This document shows positions 16,434 through 25,346 of a stretch of 64,000 nt of DNA, in pieces. The DNA comes from WQXF01 sp031552825 (GTDB taxonomy: Bacteria > Bacillota > Clostridia > Christensenellales > Aristaeellaceae). The first letter of the stretch is position 1. Every line of letters begins with the position of its first letter. The DNA is taken from the NCBI GenBank assembly GCA_031552825.1, contig JAVBMD010000008.1, positions 62,001 through 126,000 of the forward strand, read 5' to 3'. A program made the position numbers and the translations under genes. The notes beneath the pieces are model-generated. The model worked only from the letters and a program-made list of their open reading frames with translations. It had not been told where the DNA came from and made no database searches.

Positions 16434-18419
16434 CTACTGCGCCTGTATATACAGCCTAACCGCCGCCAACAGCGCCGGATGCTCCTCCGCCAAGACATAT
16501 CGCTGGCCGCGCACCGTGATTTCGGCCGGTCCCTCCCCCTCGCCCGCCATGGTCAGCACCGCGTCGGGCACAAACGCCGGATCCTCGTGATCGGATAAGT
16601 ACTTCGCCTCGATGCAGCGCACGTCAAAGCGCGCATCGCGAAAATCATAGAGCACCGGATAGACGCCCAGCGCGCAATCCTTTACGCCGATGCGCACCTT
16701 TTCCTCCGCGCCAAACTCGCTTGCCACCCGTGCGCGAACGGCCTCCAGCGCCCCAGCCTTGATGCCGGTGGAATAAGCGCGCATCCTTTCATAGCTCGCG
16801 TTAAAGCGGCCAAAGCCCACCGGATCGCTGCTCAGCGCACGCGCCAGCGTCGGCTGCAGAACCAGCGGCTGGAATAGATTGAACAGCAGCGCCCCCGCCG
16901 CCAAATAGGCCGCCAGCGGCACCGCCAAACAGGCGATCCCGCGCCGCGCGCGGCCTCCGCCAAAGGCGGCGGGAACCAAGCCAAGCATGATCATCACCAT
17001 CGGCAACAAATAGCGGGGTGCAGAGGTGGTGAATCGCAAGGATGCGGAAACCGTCACATAAGCAACCAGAACTGCCGCAGCCATCACTGCCGGGAAACGA
17101 CGATATTTACGCCATCCCAGCGCGGCTATCAAAAGAACGGCAATTGTCGCATAGGAAAGTACCGCCTGTACCGGGCTGGAGCGCGTATCGTGCAATTGCA
17201 CGGTAATAAAATTCTTCGTAGAATAACGCTCCCGCGCAATAGCCGGGTCTTTCATCGTTATGCCCAGCCACTGCCCCGCGCGCGACACGCAACCGTCAAC
17301 GACCCAATTCCATTGCGGAACCGGCGTGTTGGCGAGATTATAGGCTAGCGTGCCGACTGACAGCACGGCGCGTGCGCGCAGATCATTCGTCGGCGGATGC
17401 AAATCGTTGGTCTCCGGCAGGTCATACGCCAAAAAGTCGCCCTGCAAGTCCACCGCGTTGCGCACGAAGAATCCAGCGTTTATCAGCAGCATGCACGCCA
17501 GCACCGGCGCGACCACCCGCTTCAAATCCACCCATGCGCGCCGATACATCATCAGCGCCAGCGCCGCAACCGCCAGCGTGACAGTCACCGGCAGCGTATT
17601 CAGCTTGGCCAGCAACGCCAGCCCCGCCGCACCGCCCACACACAATGCCCAAATGAGCCGCTCGCCGCGCGCCGCGCGCAAGCCGCGCCAATATGCCGCC
17701 ACGTAGTATGCCGTCACAGCGCACCAGAAAGCCGCCTCCAGATCGCTCTGCGTGGAGCTGGCCTGCAAAATTGCCAGCGGCGTGGTGGCCGTCAGCACTG
17801 CGGCCAGCCACCGCCCGCGGCTTCCCGCGCCCAGCTCCGCCGCAAGCCCGCACACCGCGAGGATCGTACCCAGATAGGCGAACCACTGTGCCAAGTTGGC
17901 CAGCACATCGCTGCCCAAGCAGAGCACCTGCAATTGCAGAATAAAGAACTCGGTGAGCGGCCCGGTGAAAAGCTGCCGCCCGACATCGGTGGGGTAGTTG
18001 TGCACCGAGGCGTTCTTCATCCAAAAGAACACGCGCGGCATGTGATATACCGCGCTGTCATAGTTCATCGGCGGATAGAGCAGCGCCGAAAGCAGCGTGC
18101 CCAGCGCGCACGCGGCGACTATCGCCCCGCCAACCCACGCGTACCACGCCATTCTGCGCGGACGCAGCGCGAGGATGCGGCGCCATCCGGCGATGAAAGG
18201 CTTGCGCAGCAGCGTCAGCGCCGCCGCGCACAGCAGCAGCCAATACGCCGACAGCCAAAGCGCGGTATACGCATGCGCCAAGCTCAGCGCTTCGCAGCCA
18301 AGCACCGTGAGCGCACCGAAGCACACCGACGCATCCATCGCGGCACGAATCGCGCCCGCACGCTGTCCAAAGCGGATTAAAAATGCAATGCCCCAAGCAA
18401 TCATCAATAAGGCCGACAT
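16434..18419 (-). CDS. GT39-like membrane glycosyltransferase (tandem copy 2)
   Basis: A 661-residue polytopic protein with about twelve hydrophobic segments and an extracytoplasmic C-terminal region. The first large loop has PPMNYDSAVYHMPRVFFW, the acidic motif region of PMT-type glycosyltransferases. The ATG at 18419 (MSALLMIAWG) aligns with the start of the upstream paralogue, and AAGGAG lies 11 bases before it. It starts eight bases after the stop of that paralogue, so both are one transcript. Acceptor and donor are unknown. Confidence 0.75.
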   Translation of the reverse strand: MSALLMIAWGIAFLIRFGQRAGAIRAAMDASVCFGALTVLGCEALSLAHAYTALWLSAYWLLLCAAALTLLRKPFIAGWRRILALRPRRMAWYAWVGGAIVAACALGTLLSALLYPPMNYDSAVYHMPRVFFWMKNASVHNYPTDVGRQLFTGPLTEFFILQLQVLCLGSDVLANLAQWFAYLGTILAVCGLAAELGAGSRGRWLAAVLTATTPLAILQASSTQSDLEAAFWCAVTAYYVAAYWRGLRAARGERLIWALCVGGAAGLALLAKLNTLPVTVTLAVAALALMMYRRAWVDLKRVVAPVLACMLLINAGFFVRNAVDLQGDFLAYDLPETNDLHPPTNDLRARAVLSVGTLAYNLANTPVPQWNWVVDGCVSRAGQWLGITMKDPAIARERYSTKNFITVQLHDTRSSPVQAVLSYATIAVLLIAALGWRKYRRFPAVMAAAVLVAYVTVSASLRFTTSAPRYLLPMVMIMLGLVPAAFGGGRARRGIACLAVPLAAYLAAGALLFNLFQPLVLQPTLARALSSDPVGFGRFNASYERMRAYSTGIKAGALEAVRARVASEFGAEEKVRIGVKDCALGVYPVLYDFRDARFDVRCIEAKYLSDHEDPAFVPDAVLTMAGEGEGPAEITVRGQRYVLAEEHPALLAAVRLYIQAQ

Positions 18420-18427
18420 GCCATCGC

Positions 18428-20368
18428 TCACTCCTTTTCGCGCACATACAGCTGCACGGTTCCCACCCAAGCCGGTATCACCGCTTCCCGCCGATACCGC
18501 GCGCCGTGATAGATCTGCTCCGGCGCCACGTCGGCTGCCATATCGGTGCGCAAGATCACATCCGGCAGAAAAGCGGCGTCCTCCGGCCCGGGCGGATCCT
18601 GCACGGTGATATACCGCACATCATACCGCGCCGCGCGCAGCGGATATAAGAACGGGTAGAGCCCGGTTTGCTCCGGCTGATCGATGCCCACGCTTTCGGC
18701 GCCGAGCGCCTCGATCCCGTCGAGCATCGCCGCGCACGCCTGCGGGTCAACCCCGATGGCGCAGGCGCGCAGCTGTTCGTAGGAATGCGCATACCGCCCT
18801 GCCTGCGCGGCGTCCGGCGGCGGGATCAGCGGCTGATAGATGTTCAACGCCAACGACCTGCCGCCCAGCAGCACCGCCAGCGCCGCCGCGCCGCAGATTG
18901 CCCGGCGCGTCACGCGCGCTTTGCGCCACAGCGTCACCGCCAGCGGGATCGTGAGCAGCAGCACCGGCATCAAATACCGCGCCGACGACATCGTCCAGCT
19001 CTTGGTCGACGCGGTCAATGCATAGGCAATCACAAATGCCAGCGCGCAGGCCGCCGAAAAGGTGCGTCCTTTTTTGCGCAGCAACGCATAGGCCAGCAGC
19101 GCCGCCAGCGTGGCATAGGAGAGCGCGGCCTGTACCGGCGAGGTTCGTACGTCGTGGGATTGAATGTCCAGCGCGGTGGTAAAATCCGCGAGTTGCGGGT
19201 GATCCGGCGCAAAGTTCAGCGCGCCGCCGATCTTCTCCACGCCGAGCGCCAGCAAGCGGTTCGGCGTGTCAAACGGCCATCCGGCGAGGCTGCCTGCCGC
19301 CGCCTTGACGTTGAGCAGCAGCACCTCGCGCGGCTCGCTCCTGCCCTCGCGCAGCACATCCCCGCCCGAGGATTCCAGCGCCAATATATCGCCGCTCAAA
19401 GCATAATTGCGCGCAAAAAGACCGGCGTTCACCAGCACCGCGCACAGCAGCACCGGCACGATCAGCCCCTTTATATCCCGCCACGCGCGCCGGCGGAGCA
19501 TCACCGCAAACGCCAGCACCGCCAGCGGGAGCAGCATCGTCAGCGCGTTGATCTTTGTCAGCAGCGTAAGCCCGGCGGCGATACCCGTACACACCGCCCA
19601 CAGCGCCCGTTCGCTCCGCTTCGATTCCAGCCCGTTCCAATAGTGCGCGATGTAATACATCGTAATCGCGCACCAAAGCGTCAGCAGCAGATCGCTCTGC
19701 GTGGTGGAGGCCTCGAGCAAGGCGGTTTGGGTTGTGGCGGCGAGCAGCGCCGATAGCCACCGCCCCCTTGCCCCTAAGCCCAACTCCTTTGCGATGCCCG
19801 CCACCGCGAGGATGGAGCCGATGAAGGCGCACCACTGCACGCAGTTCGCCAGCCGGTCGCTGCCAAGATCCAGCACCTGCACCTGCAGGATAAAGTAGGC
19901 GTTGAGCGGCCCGCTGGTCAGTTGGCGGCCCACGTCGGTCGGGAACGCGTCGATCGCTCCCTGCTTTATCCAGAATAGCACGCGGGGCATGTGATACACC
20001 ATGCTATCGTAGTTCATCGGCGGATAGAGCAGCGCCGAAAGCAGCGCGCCGCCCGCGCACAGGCCGATGATCGCGCCGCCCGCCCAGGCATACCAAGCCG
20101 GGCGCCCGGGACGCCACCGCAGCATATGGCGCAGGCCGCTTCGCAGCGGATCCTTGAACGCAAAACTCCCCACCGTACACAGCAGCAGCCAGTAGCCCGG
20201 CAGAAAGGGCAAGCGATAGGCATGCGCCAAGCTCAGCGCTTCACAGCCCAGCACCGTGAGCGCGCCAAAGCACACCGTCGCATCGATCGCCGCGCGGGCC
20301 TTCCCCATCCCCTGCCCATGGCGGATCAAAAAGATCAAGCTCCACGCGATCGGCAAAATGATGACCAT
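18428..20368 (-). CDS. GT39-like membrane glycosyltransferase (tandem copy 1)
   Basis: A 646-residue paralogue of the following gene, with the same sequence blocks (ATVCFGALTVLGCEALSLAH, LLYPPMNYDSMVYHMPRV, ASTTQSDL). It has about twelve membrane segments and a soluble C-terminal domain. The ATG at 20368 has GAGGAGG four bases upstream; the longer frame has no SD. It is the first gene of the pair. A -10-like TACAAT with an extended TG lies at 20407-20402 on the minus strand, without a good -35. Likely transfers sugars from polyprenyl carriers to surface molecules; this is inference from family. Confidence 0.75.
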   Translation of the reverse strand: MVIILPIAWSLIFLIRHGQGMGKARAAIDATVCFGALTVLGCEALSLAHAYRLPFLPGYWLLLCTVGSFAFKDPLRSGLRHMLRWRPGRPAWYAWAGGAIIGLCAGGALLSALLYPPMNYDSMVYHMPRVLFWIKQGAIDAFPTDVGRQLTSGPLNAYFILQVQVLDLGSDRLANCVQWCAFIGSILAVAGIAKELGLGARGRWLSALLAATTQTALLEASTTQSDLLLTLWCAITMYYIAHYWNGLESKRSERALWAVCTGIAAGLTLLTKINALTMLLPLAVLAFAVMLRRRAWRDIKGLIVPVLLCAVLVNAGLFARNYALSGDILALESSGGDVLREGRSEPREVLLLNVKAAAGSLAGWPFDTPNRLLALGVEKIGGALNFAPDHPQLADFTTALDIQSHDVRTSPVQAALSYATLAALLAYALLRKKGRTFSAACALAFVIAYALTASTKSWTMSSARYLMPVLLLTIPLAVTLWRKARVTRRAICGAAALAVLLGGRSLALNIYQPLIPPPDAAQAGRYAHSYEQLRACAIGVDPQACAAMLDGIEALGAESVGIDQPEQTGLYPFLYPLRAARYDVRYITVQDPPGPEDAAFLPDVILRTDMAADVAPEQIYHGARYRREAVIPAWVGTVQLYVREKE

Positions 20369-20424
20369 ATGCCCTCCTCGGAAATGACAATATATGCATG
20401 CATTGTACCACACAGCGCGCGCAG

Positions 20425-20456
20425 AAAAAAGGGGTTGTCGCTCCCGCAACAACCCC
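20425..20456 (-). terminator. Terminator after the sortase gene
   Basis: On the minus strand an 11-base stem GGGGTTGTTGC/GCGACAACCCC around GGGA, then TTTTTT (20430-20425). Confidence 0.9.
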
Positions 20457-20481
20457 CCGCGATGTCGTTCAAAGAAAAAGG

Positions 20482-22308
20482 TTAGCGCGCGATGCCGATC
20501 AATTTGCAGTGCGCCATGATGCGGCGGCCGTGGGTAACGCCGTCAAACGGCTCGCAGGAGACCAGCGTAAGCGAAGGATAGCCCAGCGCGTGCAGCGGCG
20601 TCCAGTCGTCCTCGTAAGTAAAGAAGGTGCGCTCCACCATATAGCGGAAGGAACCCAGCCCGCGCGTGTGCAGCAGCACGATATCCCCGGCCTTGACGTT
20701 GCCCATATCTTTAAAGAAGGCGGCGGTGCCGTTGCGGTGTCCGGCCACGGAGATGTTGGTGTTGGTATTGGGCATGCCTACGCGCGGGAACAGCGCCGCG
20801 CCCTTGCGCATCGATTTATACATTTGCTCGAAGGTGGTGTTGGGGAAGCAACCCACGCGCAGCCCAACGCTGGGCACCTCCAGCAAGTAGACCGCCTCGG
20901 TCTCCCCGACCATCGAGGCGGAACGGCTGCGCAAATAGCTGTTGATATCCTCCTGGCTTAGGCTCTGCGCCATATAGTCGAGCAGGTTCAGCGTTTGATC
21001 GGTTAGCGCCGCGGTGCGGTCGAAGCCGTTCTGAATCAGGTCATGCGCGCGGGGATAGAACATCACCCGCGATAGCTGATCCATCGCGCCGTTGAGCATC
21101 GACAGATCCTCCGACAGATACTCCGCGCCCTTGACCAAAGAGATCTGGTGCGCGCCGCCGGCGCCTTGGAAGGTGGCCACAGCGCTGCTGGCGCTGGGCA
21201 TCGTGCGGGAGATAGCCAGCAACGTGCGCACCGATTCAATTTGGTGCTTGATGCTGGCGACCGTCAGCTCCGTCGGCGAATCATATACCTTTTCATCGCC
21301 GCCGCGCACGGTAAACGCCGCGATGGCGTCGTGCACCTCGGTCGCCTCGCTGAGGATGTTGGCGAAGTCCTCGTAATAAACCGGCGCAGCGTCGCGCAAC
21401 TGCAAGGTGGTGCGCGGGTCGGCGCTGCTCAACGGCTCCTGCGCGAAAACCGCCGTATCGGCGACGGTGACGCCCGGCTCATAGGCCGGGGAAATAATCT
21501 TGGGCAACGCGATCACCGGAGCGCTGGCGGCCAAGGCCTCATCGGAATTCGCTTCACCGGCGGCCAGCAATCCAGCAAAATCCTGCGAAGCGGACGCCTG
21601 CATTTGCGCCGTTTGACCATCCGTAACGGTGGCGGCAACTTGCCTTTGTCCTTCGCCAATGGCGGCGGCGCTGGCAGGCGCGGGCTCCGCCGCGATTGCC
21701 TTCGCCTCGCCCCCGTCGTTGCCCTCATCCTTGTCCTCATCGGTTGCGCCCAGCACGCGGGATTCCTGCGCGGTGATGGCGGCGCGTCCATCCGGAACCG
21801 TCGCCACAAAGGGCGGGATGGTTTGCGGATCGGGCAGCGACGCCAGCAGGCTCTGTCCGCCTACCGGCGCGATAACCGGCTCGTCATAGATCACCTCTAC
21901 ATTGGGCTGCGGCGCTTCGGTGGGGCGCGGCGTTCCCTTGGGTTTTAGCGTCGGCAGCGGCGTAGCCAGCGGGCGCTGGGCGATCAATTCCGCCGAGTTG
22001 CCCTCCAGCATCGCGTTTGCCGAGGCCACCTCCTCGCTGGTCCACTGCGGCACCGGCACCACCGGCATCGCGGCCAGCATCGCCTCATCCAGCGGCTCAA
22101 ATTCCTCTTCAGCGCGGTGGATCGGCAGCTCCTGCTCCAGCTGCGCCACGATTTCGTCCTTGTTATGCTCCTCGACGGCGATCATCACAAAGGGATAGGC
22201 CATCACGCCCAGCCCCACCACGACCAGCGCCACGCAAGCGACGGTTAGCAGCCTGCCGTGCTTTCCGGCAGCATTCGATGCGGTTTTCGCACGCTTATCC
22301 TTTGCCAT
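20482..22308 (-). CDS. Sortase with a long N-terminal extension
   Basis: A 608-residue transpeptidase anchored by one membrane segment (residues 20-46). Residues 47-320 are low-complexity, Pro/Ala/Glu-rich. Residues 320-460 look helical and match nothing I recognise. The sortase domain fills the C-terminal 150 residues, with His524 in VAGHRNG, Cys585 in TLVSCEPF (a TLxTC variant) and Arg595/596 in HGRRIMAHC. Normal sortases are about 200-300 residues. The triad resembles class B/D enzymes. No LPXTG-type substrate is encoded in the window. It is divergent from the GH3 gene and single-gene by its own terminator. Confidence 0.85.
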   Translation of the reverse strand: MAKDKRAKTASNAAGKHGRLLTVACVALVVVGLGVMAYPFVMIAVEEHNKDEIVAQLEQELPIHRAEEEFEPLDEAMLAAMPVVPVPQWTSEEVASANAMLEGNSAELIAQRPLATPLPTLKPKGTPRPTEAPQPNVEVIYDEPVIAPVGGQSLLASLPDPQTIPPFVATVPDGRAAITAQESRVLGATDEDKDEGNDGGEAKAIAAEPAPASAAAIGEGQRQVAATVTDGQTAQMQASASQDFAGLLAAGEANSDEALAASAPVIALPKIISPAYEPGVTVADTAVFAQEPLSSADPRTTLQLRDAAPVYYEDFANILSEATEVHDAIAAFTVRGGDEKVYDSPTELTVASIKHQIESVRTLLAISRTMPSASSAVATFQGAGGAHQISLVKGAEYLSEDLSMLNGAMDQLSRVMFYPRAHDLIQNGFDRTAALTDQTLNLLDYMAQSLSQEDINSYLRSRSASMVGETEAVYLLEVPSVGLRVGCFPNTTFEQMYKSMRKGAALFPRVGMPNTNTNISVAGHRNGTAAFFKDMGNVKAGDIVLLHTRGLGSFRYMVERTFFTYEDDWTPLHALGYPSLTLVSCEPFDGVTHGRRIMAHCKLIGIAR

Positions 22309-22655
22309 AGAATCCCTCTTTCCCCTTCACCGCGTCCAATCGTTCTTCTTATAATTTCCCAAACTGGAAAACAAATACGCTGACAGCTATTCCTAGCCAA
22401 CATTATTATACCCTAATTGTCCACCAGAAGAACCTTAAAAAAAAGATAAGGTCTTTACCGACCTTGGACGGAAAAAAGTGCCTTCCCCAACGACGATTCT
22501 CCGAAAAAGAGGCATTATTTTGTAGTTTTTGTCGAAATTTATTTTAATATTTTCTCATATTCTCCCCATTTTCCCTTGCCAACTCAGTTTTATATAGGAT
22601 ATAATTACGATAAACATGCGGCACAATTTGTGCAAACAGCGAAGGAGGACATGGC
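22309..22655. other. Divergent intergenic region, AT-rich
   Basis: This region of about 347 bases separates the sortase and GH3 genes and is clearly more AT-rich than its surroundings. It holds the GH3 promoter (22576-22605). A minus-strand TATAAT at 22410-22405 is probably the sortase -10, though no good -35 is seen. A small hairpin AAGGTC/GACCTT is at 22448-22465. No small gene is supported. Confidence 0.5.
22576..22605 (+). promoter_or_regulatory. Promoter of the GH3 gene
   Basis: TTGCCA (22576-22581), 18-base spacer, TATAAT (22600-22605); transcription would start about 40 bases before the ATG. Confidence 0.75.
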
Positions 22656-25193
22656 ATGCATCGTTCAAAGCATTGGAAACCCATCCTCTCTTGGATCATG
22701 GTCGCGCTGTTATTGGCGGCCAGCGCGCCCGCCCTCGCAGGCGGCGCGGCGGCCAAGTACACCGCGGAAGAAAACGCGAAAGGCGGCTTCATTCTGGTTC
22801 AGAATCCCGGTGGCGGGAAACAGCTCACCTACGCCAAGGATTCAGGCGTCACACTGCTGGAGGCGGAGGAGGGCGGCAGCACCTACGCCTTTAAGGATTT
22901 GAATCGCAACGGCAAGCTGGACCCCTATGAGGATTGGCGGCTTCCCAACGAGGAACGCGCCAAAGATTTGGTGGAACAGCTGTCGGTCGAAGAGGTCGGC
23001 GGCCTGATGATGGCCAGCTACCACTTTGGCATGATGGGGCCGATCTCCGCCGATTTGGACGCGTCGGCCAACATTATGGGCAACACCACCCGCGCCCTGC
23101 TGGACAAGGGCGTGCGCGCCATCCTAAACGCGGCCAGCGCCTCCCCCACGGCACCGCAGGTGGAGTGGTCCAACGCCATACAGGCTTATGCCGAGGCCAA
23201 ACCCTTCGGCATCCCGGTAAACATGTTTTCCGATCCGCGCAGCAACGCGGGCGCCAGTGACGGCCCTTATGACGGCAGCAAGAGCTCCGTGGCCAAGTGG
23301 CCGGGCAGCCTAGGCTTCGCGGCCACGTTTGATCCACAAACCGTCAAGCTTTTTGGCGAATACACCGCCAAGGAATACCGCGCGCTGGGCATCACCACCG
23401 CGCTATCCCCGCAGATCGACGTAGGCACCGAGCCGCGCTGGGTTCGCTTCAGCGGCACCTACGGCGAGAGCGCCCAATTGGTGGCCGATATCACCAAGGC
23501 CTACACCGAGGGCTTCCAGAGCACCGAGGGCGGCGAATGGGGCAAGGATTCCGTGGCCGCCATGGTCAAGCATTGGCCGGGCGACGGTTCCGGCGAAGCC
23601 GGGCGCGAGTCCCACTCCAACGCGGGCAAGTACGCCGTTTATCCCGGCGATAATCTGGCGTATCACCTAGAGCCCTTCGCCGCCGTAATGAAGGGCGCCA
23701 AGGGTTCCGCTTTGGCTGCGGCGGTGATGCCTTCCTATTCCATCGGCATCGCGGCGGACGGATCCCCCCTCGGCGGTGATCCGGATCAACTGGGCAGCGG
23801 CGTCAGCCCCTTCAAGATGGTCAAGACCCTGCGGGAGGATATGGGCTTCACCGGTCTGGTCTGCACCGACTGGGGCGTGGCTGGCAACTTCGCCGATAAC
23901 GCCGACGGCACCGCCACCGATCAGGGCGGCGGCATGGCCTGGGGCACGGCGCACCTAGACGCCGGTCCCCGCGTATGGGCAGGCTTCAAGGTCGGCGTGG
24001 ACATGTACGGCGGGCTGGATTCCCTAGGCGCCGTAATGGCCGCGTACAAGACCGCCTGCGAAGAGATCGGCGAGGAGGCCGCCAAGACGCACTTCAAGCA
24101 ATCGGCTTACCGTGCGGTGCTGCTGACGCTGCAGCTCGGTCTGTTCGAGGATCCGTATCTGGATCCGGCTGCTTCCGAGGCCGTGGTAGGAAATGAGGAA
24201 TACACCAAGGCTGGCTTTGACGCACAGCTCAAGTCGGTGGTACTGCTGAAAAACCAAGGCAACGTGATGCAAGCGGCAGGCAGCGACAAGCGCACCGTAT
24301 ACATCCCCTTGGTTTACTCGCCCGAGGCGGCGGCTATGTTCGGCACCACCCCGGCCAGCATCGCCATGGCGGTGGATGAAGCCGCGGCCAAGGAGTATTT
24401 TAACGTCGTCACCGACGAGCTGAAGGCCGGTGCCGATCCGGCCGCCCCCCAGCCGGAGGACATCGTTCCGCGCACCGACTTCACCGGCGTGGACTTCGCG
24501 CTGGTCAAGGTCGGCAGCCCGGAGAACCCCGGCAATCAGTTCACCGGCAGCGGCTTTGACATGACGGTGCGCAACGTACCCGGCGATACGCTGCAGCAAG
24601 GCATGTTCGGCCCCTCCCTGCTCGATTACCGCGCCGACGCGCCCATCGACAACGGCTACATCCCGCGCACGTTGCAGTATGGCCCCTACACCGCCGATCC
24701 TGCGGTTGTGCGCGCCAAGCCCATCGCCACCGACCCCGTGGAAGAGAAGGCCTGGGTGGAAGCCGGGCAAGCGGCAGGCATGTCCCGCTACTATGGCGGC
24801 AAGTCGGTCACGGCCACCAACGCTTGGGCGCTGGAGCTGATCCGGCGCGTGGAGAAGGCCGTCGGCGACATCCCGGTGGTGGTAGCGGTCGCCGCGCAGT
24901 CCCCCATGGTGCTCAGCGAGTTTGAAGCCGATACCGAAGGCATCGTGTTGGGCTTCGGTATCAGCGACCGGGCGCTGCTCAGCGTGGTTTCCGGCCAGAC
25001 CGAGCCCAGCGGCCTGCTGCCCTTCCAGATGCCCAAGGATATGGCCACGGTAGAGAAGCAGCTCGAGGACGTTCCCTTCGATATGGACTGCTACGTAGAT
25101 GCCGCTGGCAACACCTATGATTTCGCCTTCGGCCTGAACTGGGCAGGCGCGATCCAAGACGCGCGCACCGCCGCCTACGCACCCAAGAAGTAA
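22656..25193 (+). CDS. Secreted glycoside hydrolase family 3 protein
   Basis: An 845-residue exported beta-glycosidase. It has a signal peptide (residues 1-29, ending APALAGG), then DLNRNGKLDPYEDW near residue 85, a calcium-loop-like motif common before the GH3 barrel. The (beta/alpha)8 domain contains KHWPGDGSG and the nucleophile region LVCTDWGVAGN, with Asp as nucleophile. A second alpha/beta domain follows (SVVLLKNQGNV to VVVAVAAQSPMVLSEF). GAAGGAGG sits seven bases before the ATG. No cell-wall anchor is visible. Substrate is probably a beta-glucoside or xyloside but cannot be assigned. Confidence 0.9.
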   Translation: MHRSKHWKPILSWIMVALLLAASAPALAGGAAAKYTAEENAKGGFILVQNPGGGKQLTYAKDSGVTLLEAEEGGSTYAFKDLNRNGKLDPYEDWRLPNEERAKDLVEQLSVEEVGGLMMASYHFGMMGPISADLDASANIMGNTTRALLDKGVRAILNAASASPTAPQVEWSNAIQAYAEAKPFGIPVNMFSDPRSNAGASDGPYDGSKSSVAKWPGSLGFAATFDPQTVKLFGEYTAKEYRALGITTALSPQIDVGTEPRWVRFSGTYGESAQLVADITKAYTEGFQSTEGGEWGKDSVAAMVKHWPGDGSGEAGRESHSNAGKYAVYPGDNLAYHLEPFAAVMKGAKGSALAAAVMPSYSIGIAADGSPLGGDPDQLGSGVSPFKMVKTLREDMGFTGLVCTDWGVAGNFADNADGTATDQGGGMAWGTAHLDAGPRVWAGFKVGVDMYGGLDSLGAVMAAYKTACEEIGEEAAKTHFKQSAYRAVLLTLQLGLFEDPYLDPAASEAVVGNEEYTKAGFDAQLKSVVLLKNQGNVMQAAGSDKRTVYIPLVYSPEAAAMFGTTPASIAMAVDEAAAKEYFNVVTDELKAGADPAAPQPEDIVPRTDFTGVDFALVKVGSPENPGNQFTGSGFDMTVRNVPGDTLQQGMFGPSLLDYRADAPIDNGYIPRTLQYGPYTADPAVVRAKPIATDPVEEKAWVEAGQAAGMSRYYGGKSVTATNAWALELIRRVEKAVGDIPVVVAVAAQSPMVLSEFEADTEGIVLGFGISDRALLSVVSGQTEPSGLLPFQMPKDMATVEKQLEDVPFDMDCYVDAAGNTYDFAFGLNWAGAIQDARTAAYAPKK

Positions 25194-25210
25194 ATCCACC
25201 TCAACACCAA

Positions 25211-25244
25211 ACGAACCCCCGGGCATTTCTGCCTGGGGGTTCGT
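25211..25244 (+). terminator. Terminator after the GH3 gene
   Basis: A 15-base stem (25211-25225 with 25230-25244, one mismatch-tolerant wobble) around TTTC. The following T-run is weak (TCATTG). Confidence 0.65.
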
Positions 25245-25283
25245 TCATTGTCGCCAAAAGGTGAAACCTGCGGAAATGCGCCG

Positions 25284-25346
25284 CGAAGGTGGCCGGAGGG
25301 CGATCGCAAAGCCCTCCGGTCGCTCCCCGCAGGGAGCGAAATTCCC
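25284..25346 (+). repeat. Two-hairpin repeat element, copy A
   Basis: CGAAGG, then hairpin 1 CCGGAGGGC (25293-25301) / GCCCTCCGG (25311-25319) with loop GATCGCAAA. Hairpin 2 follows as TCGCTCCC (25320-25327) / GGGAGCGA (25332-25339), then AATTCCC touching the ilvD stop. Copies B and C at 43.2-43.4 kb share the layout with different but still paired stem bases. Confidence 0.75.

Noticed and set aside
17397..18380. 327-residue open frame on the plus strand
   Set aside because: Antisense to a membrane glycosyltransferase; composition dominated by Arg, Gln and His.
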